Of a DNA stretch of 64,000 bases, positions 53,208 through 61,182 are shown one piece after another. Positions within the stretch are counted from its first letter, which is position 1. Each line of letters begins with the position of its first letter. Location: assembly GCA_041071465.1 (NCBI GenBank), contig CP163498.1, positions 4,730,001-4,794,000 of the forward strand, given 5' to 3'. The DNA is from Pseudomonas putida (GTDB lineage: Bacteria; Pseudomonadota; Gammaproteobacteria; Pseudomonadales; Pseudomonadaceae). The notes under the pieces are model-generated. The model was not told where the DNA came from. It made no database searches and saw only the letters and a list, made by a program, of their open reading frames with translations. The position numbers and the translations under genes are program-made.

Positions 53208-53923
53208 AAGAAGCTGCGCTGCGCCTTGAGGGTGACCATGCTGTCGCAATAGGTGTTGATGCCCGAGTACGCATCACAGCCGCCGCCACTGAGGCTGGAG
53301 TTGCTGTAGATCAAGTTGAGGTCAATGCCTAGCCAGGGCCGCGACAGCTCCAACGACCAATCGGAAAAGGCATTCACCTGGCTGCCATCGCCAATGGTAA
53401 AGGGCGTGCCCAGGCGGTGGTGGGCGAGCTTGACGGTGAAGTCTGCGTCGAACAATGGCAGTTGGCCGAAGTCGGCGAACAACGTGCCAGTGCGGTTGTC
53501 GGGGTTGTCACGCAGCGCCCCGCCGAAGCGGCTGCCCAGCACCGAGATACCCCCGTACAGGGCGTAACTGTCGGGGCCTGCGATGTTTGGCTGACTATAA
53601 TGGATCAACCCCACTTCGTAGCCCAGGCTGCTGTCAAACTGATGCTTGTAGCCCAGGTAGCTGTCCAGACGCAGGGTCGAATTGGGGGTGACGCCCATGC
53701 TTGGGGCGTACTGGCCCAGGTACCAGCCACTGGTGTGGCTGAAATCGAGGCCACCGTGGAATGCGCCGACGGCGCTGGGTGAGATAAGCCCTTGCGCCAT
53801 GCTGCGCGAAGGCGTGGTGCCGAGTGTGAAGTCGAAATCGCCCAGTTGGCGTTTCATCTGCTGGGCCAGCAACACGGGGCTGAAAAGCACTGCAGCACTC
53901 AGCAACAGAAGGGGCCTGATCAT
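53204..53923 (-). CDS. TorF-family putative outer-membrane porin
   Basis: 239 residues with signal peptide MIRPLLLLSAAVLFSPVLLA. The mature part is a series of amphipathic strands: DFDFTLGTTPSRSMAQGLISPSAVGAFHGGLDFSHTSGWYLGQYAPS, LRLDSYLGYKHQFDSSLGYEVGLIHYSQP, and the C-terminal strand ending in aromatic Phe-Phe, typical for beta-barrel insertion. The SxxAxQG/G-rich start is shared with TorF-like proteins. Two Cys near the C-terminus (GGCDAYSGINTYCDS) may form a disulfide. Confidence 0.82.
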   Translation of the reverse strand: MIRPLLLLSAAVLFSPVLLAQQMKRQLGDFDFTLGTTPSRSMAQGLISPSAVGAFHGGLDFSHTSGWYLGQYAPSMGVTPNSTLRLDSYLGYKHQFDSSLGYEVGLIHYSQPNIAGPDSYALYGGISVLGSRFGGALRDNPDNRTGTLFADFGQLPLFDADFTVKLAHHRLGTPFTIGDGSQVNAFSDWSLELSRPWLGIDLNLIYSNSSLSGGGCDAYSGINTYCDSMVTLKAQRSFF

Positions 53924-54004
53924 GGTCTCCGTCCTGGAAGGCTTGCGGTTGAGCGGTAGAGGATACCTGCGCAGGGGGAGGGATGGAACCGTTGGCTGGC
54001 CTGT

Positions 54005-54256
54005 TCAGCCTTTGGTCGAGCGGTCAGCGTCAGCGGCTTCGGTCATCACAGGCAGGTTGTCGGCTCGCTGGATCATCCGGCGTTGCCGCTCATATTCGTC
54101 CAGGGACAGGCTGCGGCGCTGCAGTGCCTCCAGCTGCAGCTGGCGGGTTTCTTCTGCCGTGTACGGGCGCTGTTCAGGGTGGCTGGCACACCCGCTGCTG
54201 ATGGCGATGGCAAGCACGGCAAGGGCGGCGGACAGCAGGCGAGCCAGGATAATCAT
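54005..54256 (-). CDS. Small lipoprotein
   Basis: 83 residues with a type II signal: hydrophobic LSAALAVLAIAIS then lipobox ISSGC, so the mature protein begins at Cys23. The remainder is highly charged and helical (YTAEETRQLQLEALQRRSLSLDEYERQRRMIQRAD). Function unknown; conserved-type small lipoprotein. Located between the porin and the VIT transporter, transcribed away from the latter. Confidence 0.8.
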   Translation of the reverse strand: MIILARLLSAALAVLAIAISSGCASHPEQRPYTAEETRQLQLEALQRRSLSLDEYERQRRMIQRADNLPVMTEAADADRSTKG

Positions 54257-54342
54257 CAGGTAGCTCCAGGGAATGGGGTCGTGGGCGGCGGGTCGATAGC
54301 GCTAGGTTATGTGGCCACGGCGTTCGGTAGAAATTGCCATTC

Positions 54343-54359
54343 TCGATAGTGACTATCGA
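54343..54359. promoter_or_regulatory. 17-base palindrome upstream of the VIT1-type transporter, Fur-box-like
   Basis: TCGATAGT-G-ACTATCGA is a perfect dyad 27 bases before the start codon. Its core GATAGTGACTATC matches the Fur repeat pattern GATAATGATAATC in 10 of 13 positions. Because the gene is a putative iron/manganese transporter, a metal-responsive repressor is plausible. Confidence 0.45.
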
Positions 54360-54386
54360 TGGTTCCTGAGGGGCCGGGAGGGCGTG

Positions 54387-55046
54387 ATGGGGCAAGGCGA
54401 ACAACCGCGTAAATGGGGTGTGCTGGAGCCAATCGACCGGATTACCGAAGTCATCTTTGGCCTGCTGATGGCTATGACCTTCATCGGCTCGCTCAGCGTG
54501 GCCACGGCAGGGCGCGAAGACGCTCGGCTGATGCTGGTCGCTGCGCTTGGCTGCAACCTGGCCTGGGGCCTGGCCGATGCGGTCATCTACCTGATGCGCA
54601 CCTGGACCGAGCGCACCCGCGCACGTACTTTGCTGGCGCGCCTGCAGGCCGCTGAGGATGGCCAGGGGCGCAGGCTGATTGCTGATGCACTGCCAGAACG
54701 CATCGGCCTGGCACTGGATGACGAAGGGTTGGAGGTGCTACGTCGCCAGATGCAACGTGATGCCGCCCGCCCGATGCCGGCGCGCCTGTGCCTGGATGAT
54801 TTCAAGGCTGCGCTGGGGACATTCCTGCTGGTGGTGCTGGCGACGTTCCCGTTGGTTATCCCATTCCTGCTGATCGACACCACTGGCACAGCCATCCGCG
54901 TATCGAACTTGGTTGCCTTGGCCATGTTGTACCTGGCGGGCTGGCTGCTGGCGCGCTATTCCGGTGGCCGCACCCAGTTGACCGGCGTGGTGCTGGTGGC
55001 TGTCGGAACGTCACTGATCCTGGCGATCATTGCCCTGGGCGGTTGA
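54387..55046 (+). CDS. VIT1/CCC1 family metal transporter
   Basis: 219 residues from ATG 54387 (MGQGEQPRKWGVLEPIDRITEVIFGLLMAMTFIGSLSVA), GGGAGG upstream. Five membrane helices interrupted by a cytosolic helical segment (about 70-135, RTLLARLQAAEDGQGRRLIADALPERIGLALDDEGLEVLRRQMQRD). Vacuolar iron transporter-like organisation; VIT/CCC1 proteins move Fe2+ or Mn2+ out of the cytosol. A palindromic Fur-like dyad lies just upstream. Confidence 0.75.
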   Translation: MGQGEQPRKWGVLEPIDRITEVIFGLLMAMTFIGSLSVATAGREDARLMLVAALGCNLAWGLADAVIYLMRTWTERTRARTLLARLQAAEDGQGRRLIADALPERIGLALDDEGLEVLRRQMQRDAARPMPARLCLDDFKAALGTFLLVVLATFPLVIPFLLIDTTGTAIRVSNLVALAMLYLAGWLLARYSGGRTQLTGVVLVAVGTSLILAIIALGG

Positions 55047-55057
55047 GCAACGCCCGG

Positions 55058-55303
55058 TCAGTATTTGATGTCACGGGCACGTTCGCGGCCTTGCTGTTTG
55101 GTGTGGCGTTTGTCCTGTCGGCAACCGGCGTTGCTCCTCTGGTCGGCGTGGCGGCAGTCTTGTTTGGTCTGGCGCGCATCCTGCCGAGTTTCCTGGCGTA
55201 CATCACGGGCTTCACGCCGACGCTCGGCGCGGTCGGTGGCAGCCCAGGCCGTACTGCACAGTGCCGCCAACATGATGACGACGATGAAGCGGGACGTGTT
55301 CAC
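55058..55303 (-). CDS. Small basic exported protein
   Basis: 81 residues from the GTG at 55303, which follows CAGGAG at ideal distance; this gives the signal peptide VNTSRFIVVIMLAALCSTAWA. The mature part is almost all charged: ATDRAERRREARDVRQETRQDARQTK with RQ/QT repeats, then DCRHADQRSNAGCRQDKRHTKQQGRERA. Two cysteines. The composition (Arg, Gln, Asp, Lys) indicates a long helix. Function unknown. Convergent with the VIT1-type gene, 11 bases apart. Confidence 0.75.
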   Translation of the reverse strand: MNTSRFIVVIMLAALCSTAWAATDRAERRREARDVRQETRQDARQTKQDCRHADQRSNAGCRQDKRHTKQQGRERARDIKY

Positions 55304-55337
55304 CGAGATGGGCTCCTGTCTTGTCCTCTTTTGCTGG

Positions 55338-55384
55338 CCTGTACCGGCCTCTTCGCGGGCAAGCCCGCGAAAGGCCGGTACAGG
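55338..55384. repeat. REP palindrome (47 bases)
   Basis: CCTGTACCGGCCT at the left and AGGCCGGTACAGG at the right enclose TTCGCGGGC-AA-GCCCGCGAA. A full P. putida-type REP hairpin in the gap before the DUF3300 gene. Confidence 0.9.
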
Positions 55385-55537
55385 TCTATTACAGATGCCA
55401 TCCACGCCACCCTATAGATTCAAAGGCAGCAACCACGCCCACCCTTAGAGCACGAAAAGTTTGCACCCTCGCATCTGGCCAAACCCACCGCCATTGCTAC
55501 CCTTATTCCACGCGGTCTGACCTCATGGGGATTAGCG

Positions 55538-57008
55538 ATGCGCACGCTATTGTTTGCTGTCCTGTCGGCACTCTTGTGCCTGACCGCCGCGCCCGGCCTG
55601 GCGCTGGCTGAAGACGTACCCGCACCGGACCCTGCGCCCCCGGGCGCCGCGGCCGCAGCCAAGGACCCAGTCTTCAGCCAGGAACAACTCGATCAGATGA
55701 CCGCGCCCATCGCGCTGTACCCCGATCCGCTGTTGGCCCAGGTTTTGATGGCATCGACCTACCCAGGGCAGATCAGTGAAGCGGTGACCTGGTCCAAGGC
55801 CAACCCCAAGGCCACCGGCGACGAGGCGGTCAAGCAAGTAGCCAAGCAGCCCTGGGACCCGAGCGTACAAGCCTTGGTGGCATTCCCGCAGGTGCTGGCG
55901 ACCCTTGGCCAGGACCCGGTCTGGGTACAGCGCCTGGGTGATGCCTTCCTCGCCCAGCCCGACGATGTCATGGGCAGCGTGCAGCGTTTGCGTCACCAGG
56001 CGCAGGCTGCCGGCAACCTGCAAAGCAACCAGTACCAGAATGTGACCGTGCAAACCACCACGGCCCCTGCAGCGGCCCCTGCACCCGCACCCGCTTCCGG
56101 CGGCACCCAGGTGGTCACCGCCAGCGCGCCGCCCACCACCATCGTCATCGAGCCGGCCGACCCACAAGTGGTGTACGTCCCCAGCTACAACCCGACCACC
56201 ACCTATGGCACCTGGGCCTACCCGGCCTCACCGCCGGTGTACTACCCACCACCACCGATGTACTACCCCGGCTCCGCACTGGTGGCAGGCCTGGCCTTCG
56301 GTACTGGCGTTGCGATCGTCGCCTCGTTGTGGGGCGACTGTGACTGGGGTAACAATGACATCGACATCGACGTCAACCGCTACAACAACAATCAACGGCA
56401 ACAATCGCATCACCAACAACCAGAACAAATGGCAGCACAATGCCGTCAACCGTGACGGTGTGCCTTACCGCGACGCGCGCAGCCGTCAGCAGTACGGCCG
56501 CCAGTTGGACGGTGCCACCCAGCGCAGCGCATTTCGCGGTGATGACGCACAACGTGCCCAGGCGCGTGACAAGGCGCGTGCCTCCATGGACCGAGCGGGT
56601 ATCGAACGCCCAGCCACCAGCAACATTCAGGCACGCCAACAAATGCGTGAAGCGAAGTCGGGCAATGCATTGGGCAACCGTGTACAGCCCCGTGGCGACA
56701 ATCCGAGGGTTGCCGACCGTCAACAGCAGGCACGCAACACTCAGGGCCGGCAGCAGAACAACCAGATGGATCAACGCCGGCAAGGGCAAGCGCGGCAAGT
56801 CGGTCAGAATCGTCCTGTGAATACCGCAGGGCGTGCCCGTAACAACGCCTTCGATGGCGTACGCTCGCCATCGCGCACCAATGCGCAGGCCAACCGTGGT
56901 CGCACCAGCCAGGCGTTTGCCCAGCGGCCCAGTGCATCGCGTGCAGCCGGGCACCAGATCTCTCGGCCCAGTGCACCCGCTCGTCGTGGCGGAGGAGGTC
57001 GTCGATGA
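55538..57008 (+). pseudogene. DUF3300 protein, frameshifted in its C-terminal half
   Basis: Start ATG 55538 with signal peptide MRTLLFAVLSALLCLTAAPGLALA. The DUF3300 domain (about 40-260) is intact: FSQEQLDQMTAPIALYPDPLLAQVLMASTYP, YPGQISEAVTW, WDPSVQALVAFPQVLATLGQDPVWVQRLGDAFLAQ and VVYVPSYNPTTTYGTWAYP. The first frame ends at 56455 after RYNNNQRQQSHHQQ. The other frame continues naturally as INGNNRITNNQNKWQHNAVNRDGVPYRD and then a Gln/Arg/Asn-rich tail to 57008. Removing one A in the run at about 56387-56391 joins them. Its stop overlaps the DUF2950 start (ATGA). Confidence 0.82.
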
Positions 57009-57898
57009 AACGTCCAGCACTGGCGGCAATGCTGCTTACAGTGGGCTTGGCCTGCGCATCCCTGGCCGCTGCCCAGGACGCTTTCCCGACCCCAGAGAAA
57101 GCCGTTGAATCCTTTGTCGCGGCGCTGGGCACGGAGAAAGCTGATGAGGCCCGGCTGACCCAGTTGCTGGGCGACGACTGGCGCACCTACATCCCGCGCG
57201 GCGGAGTGCAACGCAGCGACGTGGACACCTTTCTGGAGCAGTACCGTGCGCAGCACAGTATCGACATGGCAGGCGAGGGCAAGGCCATCCTGGCGGTGGG
57301 CAGCGATCACTGGACCTTGCCCATTCCGTTGACCAAAAGCAGCCAAGGCTGGCGCTTCGACCTCAAGGCCGGCAGCGCCGAAATCCGCGCCCGGCGCATC
57401 GGTCGCAACGAGCTCGGCGTGCTGCAGTCGCTGCTGGCCTATCACGATGCGCAAATGGACTACGCGACCCAGGACCATAACGGCAACGGTGCGCTGGAGT
57501 ACGCACAGAAAATCTTCAGCGAGCCCGGCAAGCATGACGGTTTGTACTGGGATGACGACGGCGATGGCCAGGTCAGCCCGCTGGGGCCGCTGTTCGGCCA
57601 GGATGTGATCGGTGATGACTGGTATGGCTATCACTTCCGCATCCTCGACGCACAAGGCCCATCCGCCCCTGGCGGCGCCTACAGCTACCTTATCGGCAAC
57701 CAGATGAGCCGTGGCTTCGCCATGGTCGCCTGGCCGGCCAAGTACGACGACACCGGGGTGATGAGCTTCATGATCAGCCATGACGGCCAGGTGTTCGAGA
57801 AAGACCTCGGGCCGCACGGTGACAGGCTGGCCAAGGAGATGAAACGCTTCGACCCGGATGACAGCTGGAAGGTGGTGGATGTGCCGGCGGGGGATTGA
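57005..57898 (+). CDS. DUF2950 exported protein
   Basis: 297 residues with signal peptide (MKRPALAAMLLTVGLACASLAAA). DUF2950 features: FPTPEKAVESFVAALGTEKADEARLTQLLGDDWRTYIPRGGV, QGWRFDLKAGSAEIRARRIGRNELGVLQSLLAYHDAQMDYA and WYGYHFRILDAQGPSAPGGAYSYLIGNQMSRGFAMVAWP. DUF3300 and DUF2950 genes are commonly adjacent, and here their ends overlap by 4 bases, supporting a joint periplasmic function that remains unknown. Confidence 0.9.
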   Translation: MKRPALAAMLLTVGLACASLAAAQDAFPTPEKAVESFVAALGTEKADEARLTQLLGDDWRTYIPRGGVQRSDVDTFLEQYRAQHSIDMAGEGKAILAVGSDHWTLPIPLTKSSQGWRFDLKAGSAEIRARRIGRNELGVLQSLLAYHDAQMDYATQDHNGNGALEYAQKIFSEPGKHDGLYWDDDGDGQVSPLGPLFGQDVIGDDWYGYHFRILDAQGPSAPGGAYSYLIGNQMSRGFAMVAWPAKYDDTGVMSFMISHDGQVFEKDLGPHGDRLAKEMKRFDPDDSWKVVDVPAGD

Positions 57899-57979
57899 TC
57901 CTGTTCCTGCAGCACGTAGCCATAATCGCGAGGCTGGCGCAACGGGTCGGTGTGCATCGTAGGAATCTTCGCTTTCGGC

Positions 57980-58936
57980 TCAATGGGTGCCTGCAGCCCG
58001 CACCTCCCGCGCCGTGCACCCATACTGCTGGCGAAACGCGCGGGTGAACTGCGCCTGGTCGGTAAAGCCCCAGCGCAATGCCAGTTCGCCGATGGCCAGG
58101 TGGCAATGCGGGTCACGCAATTGCCGGTACACGGCCTCCAGGCGTAGCTGGCGTATCCACTCACTCAGGGTGTAGGGCGTGATCACGAACAGCTTGTGCA
58201 GGTAGCGCAGCGACAGCCCGCAGGCACTTGCAATGGTTTGCGGCGACAGCTCGGGGTCGCTCAGGTGTTGCTGCACATACTGTTCCACCCGCGTCAGGTG
58301 CAGGGTGCTGAGGTTGCTGCCTTCGCTACCCAGCACTCGCTCGTCCTGTTGCAGGGCCAGCAGCAAGGTGGCCGAAGCCTGTTCCAGCAGCAGATGCCGG
58401 GCCGCGATGGGGCTAGCGTCGAAGTGGCGGGCGCACAGGTCCAACTGTTCGACAAAAATGCGCCCCAAGCCCTGGCGGGCATCGAAACAATGCCGGGTAT
58501 AGCGCCTGTGCCCCAGCAGGTTGGCCTTGAGTGCACGCTCGGGCAGTTTGAGCACCCACAGGTCATTCAGCGTGCCGTAATGGAAGCGGTAAGGCGCATC
58601 GCCGCGCTCGACGATGAAGCCACCTGGGCGGCAGCTGATCTGATGACCGTCCTGTTCGAAGTGCACCTCGCTGCGATGCGGCACGGTCACCAGGTAGAAC
58701 GCTTCTTGGTCCTGGCCGATGTGCGCCTTGCTGCGCGAGTAGCCCAGCTGGCTGGAACGCAGGCGCGACAGGCTGAGTGGGGTACTTGGCGTGCTCCAGC
58801 GCTGCAAGTGGCCATCGAACGGTTGTTCGGCGGCAAACTCCAGGCTCAGCGGGAAATAGGTGTCACTGATGGCTTCGGCCCAGCGCGCCTGGCGTTCGGG
58901 CTGTGGCCAGCCGAGGGTCGAGAGTTCTGTGGGCAT
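57980..58936 (-). CDS. AraC family transcriptional regulator (FeaR-like)
   Basis: 318 residues from ATG 58936 (MPTELSTLGWPQPERQARWAEAISDTYFPLSLEF), AAGGA upstream; the frame is open to 59017. The N-terminal AraC_binding_2 domain has YLVTVPHRSEVHFEQDGHQISCRPGGFIVERGDAPY. The C-terminal helix-turn-helix pair is ELSPQTIASACGLSLRYLHKLFVI and AIGELALRWGFTDQAQFTRAFRQQYGCTAREVR. Located downstream of the hydantoinase/oxoprolinase operon on the same strand behind a strong terminator, so it has its own promoter and may control that operon. Confidence 0.9.
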   Translation of the reverse strand: MPTELSTLGWPQPERQARWAEAISDTYFPLSLEFAAEQPFDGHLQRWSTPSTPLSLSRLRSSQLGYSRSKAHIGQDQEAFYLVTVPHRSEVHFEQDGHQISCRPGGFIVERGDAPYRFHYGTLNDLWVLKLPERALKANLLGHRRYTRHCFDARQGLGRIFVEQLDLCARHFDASPIAARHLLLEQASATLLLALQQDERVLGSEGSNLSTLHLTRVEQYVQQHLSDPELSPQTIASACGLSLRYLHKLFVITPYTLSEWIRQLRLEAVYRQLRDPHCHLAIGELALRWGFTDQAQFTRAFRQQYGCTAREVRAAGTH

Positions 58937-59019
58937 GGTGGGTCCTTTTTCAAAGAGGGCAGCATTGAAAAAAGGAACTGCAGGCAAGCTACTCAAGCAG
59001 CTCTTGTTATTGTGCAAAA

Positions 59020-59046
59020 CGCCTGGCAGCGCAAAGCTGCCAGGCG
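59020..59046 (-). terminator. Rho-independent terminator of the hyuBA-like operon
   Basis: CGCCTGGCAGC-loop-GCTGCCAGGCG (11-base perfect stem) followed on the minus strand by TTTT, 39 bases past the hyuA-like stop. Confidence 0.9.
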
Positions 59047-59084
59047 GTTATCAGGCCCATGATCGGCGCGCGCCGGCCTTCAGA

Positions 59085-61169
59085 TCAAGCCCCGCGTGTC
59101 ACCCGGTAGGTCGCCGAAGGCTCCAGCCGTGCCTGCCAGCCAGGCGGCAGCACGATGTTGGTGGTGTCTTCCTCGATCACGCAGGGACCATGCACGGTCT
59201 GCCCGGGCAGCAGGTGGTTGCCATTGAACACCGGTGTGGGCTGCCATTGGCCGTCGGCGCTGAACAGCATCGGACGCACGCTTTGCGCCTGCGCCGCGGG
59301 TGGCTCGGCCGGGCCCTGCAGCTCGGGTTGCGGCGGGCGTGGCAGGTGGCCGATCACCGAGCACTCCAGGTTCACCAGCTCCACCGGGCTTTCAGGCTCG
59401 CTGTACGAATACAGGGTTTGGTGGCGGCTGTGGAAGCGGCTGATCAGGGCGGCCAGGCCTGTGTCATCCAAGGCATGCTGTTCCAGCTCCACGCTGCATT
59501 CATGGATCTGCCCCAGGTAGCGCATTTCCAAGGTGTAGTGGCAGCTGCTGGCCTGGTCGCCAAAGCCGTCTTCGCGCAGGTTGGCCAGGCCTTGCTGACG
59601 CAGCTCGGCAAGGGCCTGGTTGAGCTGCACCAGGTCCACGTGCCCGCAGTCCAGGCGCATCGACAGGCTGGTGAGCTGGTCGTAGCGCACGTCGGAAAGG
59701 ATCTGGCCGAACGCGCACAGGCCCGACGCCACCTTGGGGATCAGCACGGTGTGCATGCCGATTTCCTCGGCCAGGCGTACCACGTGCATGCCCGCCGCAC
59801 CGCCTGCGCCGATCAGGGCGAAGTCGCGCGGGTCGTGGCCGCGCTCGATCGACACCCGGCGGATGCCGTTGACCATGTTCAAGTTGACCAGGGTGGTGAT
59901 GCCGAATGCGGCGCGTTCCACGCTGATACCCAGTGGTTCGGCTATCTTGCTGCGGATAGCGTCCAGCGCGGCCTGGCGGTTCAGGCGAATGCTGCCACCC
60001 AGCAGCGCGCCGTCTGGCAGGTAGCCCAAGGCCAGGTTGGCGTCGGTGACCGTGGGTTCGCAGCCACCTTTGCCGTAGCACACGGGCCCAGGCATGGCGC
60101 CGGCGCTGCGCGGGCCCACCTGGAGCATGCCGAACTCGTCCAGATGAGCGATGGAGCCGCCGCCGGCGCCCAGGGTCTCCACTTGAATCATCGGCACGCC
60201 GATGCGCTGGCGCAGAAAGTCCACGTCCTTGCTGAAATTGGTGCGCCCGGCGTTGGTCAGGGTGATGTCGAACGAAGTGCCGCCCATGTCCACGGTAATG
60301 ACGTTGTCGATACCGAACGGCTTCGCCACCGCCAGCCCGGCTTGTGGCGCCGAGGCCGGGCCGGAGTTGATCGCATTGACAGCGCGCTCACGCATCAGGT
60401 ACCCAGGCGCCAGGCCACCGTTGGACTGGAAGTAGCGCACCGGCTGCTGTGCGCCAAGTTCCTGGAACAGGTTGTCGATGCGCGCCACGTAGCGTGCCAT
60501 TACCGGGCTGAGGTAGGCGTTGACCACGGTGGTGGAGGTGCGGGTGTACTCGCGAATCTGCGGGAACACCTCGCAGCCGGTGCAGACGAACACGTCGGGC
60601 AGGGCGGCCCGTACGAGCTCGGCGGCCCGCTGCTCGTGGCTGGGGTTGCGCACCGACCACAGGAAGGAAATGGCCACGGCCTGCACGCCTTCGGCCCGGA
60701 AGTAATCGATGGCCGCATGGACAGCGGCTTCGTCGAGGGGGCTGTGCTCACGGCCATCGCCAAGGATACGGCCGCCAATTGGGCGGCGCAGGTGGCGTGG
60801 GGCAAGCATGTGTGCCGGCGGGTAATGGGCGTCGTAGCGGTGGCCTTCTTCCTTGTGGCCCAGGCGGATTTCCAGGCTGTCCTCGTGCCCCTCGGTGCAC
60901 AGCAGGCCCACCTTGACCCCGGTGCGCTCGATCAGCGCGTTGAGGGCCACGGTGGTGCCGTTGATGCACAGGTCACAGTTGGCGATGAGTTCGGCCGGGC
61001 TGCGCCCGGTGGCGTCGGCGATCTGTGCCAGGCCGGCGCGAATGGCCAGGGTGCCGTCTTGCGGCGTGGAAGGGGCCTTGAACAGCTGCACGCCGCCGTC
61101 GCGGTCGGCCAGGATGAAATCGGTGAACGTGCCGCCGGCGTCGATGCCCAGGCGATATTGGTTACGCAT
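59085..61169 (-). CDS. Hydantoinase/oxoprolinase alpha subunit (HyuA-type, ATP-binding)
   Basis: 694 residues from ATG 61169 (MRNQYRLGIDAGGTFTDFILADRDG), where GIDAGGTFTD is the ASKHA phosphate loop. Further features are HEDSLEIRLGHKEEGHRYD, the domain border FQSNGGLAPG, DMGGTSFDITLTNAG as second phosphate motif, and GAGGAAGMHVVRLAEEIGM. It is the ATP-using subunit that phosphorylates a cyclic amide so that the partner can hydrolyse it. Candidates include 5-oxoproline, hydantoin, N-methylhydantoin or caprolactam. Subunit lengths of 694 and 581 residues are compatible with caprolactamase. Cotranscribed with the beta subunit. Confidence 0.9.
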   Translation of the reverse strand: MRNQYRLGIDAGGTFTDFILADRDGGVQLFKAPSTPQDGTLAIRAGLAQIADATGRSPAELIANCDLCINGTTVALNALIERTGVKVGLLCTEGHEDSLEIRLGHKEEGHRYDAHYPPAHMLAPRHLRRPIGGRILGDGREHSPLDEAAVHAAIDYFRAEGVQAVAISFLWSVRNPSHEQRAAELVRAALPDVFVCTGCEVFPQIREYTRTSTTVVNAYLSPVMARYVARIDNLFQELGAQQPVRYFQSNGGLAPGYLMRERAVNAINSGPASAPQAGLAVAKPFGIDNVITVDMGGTSFDITLTNAGRTNFSKDVDFLRQRIGVPMIQVETLGAGGGSIAHLDEFGMLQVGPRSAGAMPGPVCYGKGGCEPTVTDANLALGYLPDGALLGGSIRLNRQAALDAIRSKIAEPLGISVERAAFGITTLVNLNMVNGIRRVSIERGHDPRDFALIGAGGAAGMHVVRLAEEIGMHTVLIPKVASGLCAFGQILSDVRYDQLTSLSMRLDCGHVDLVQLNQALAELRQQGLANLREDGFGDQASSCHYTLEMRYLGQIHECSVELEQHALDDTGLAALISRFHSRHQTLYSYSEPESPVELVNLECSVIGHLPRPPQPELQGPAEPPAAQAQSVRPMLFSADGQWQPTPVFNGNHLLPGQTVHGPCVIEEDTTNIVLPPGWQARLEPSATYRVTRGA

Positions 61170-61182
61170 GATGGTTCTCCGG

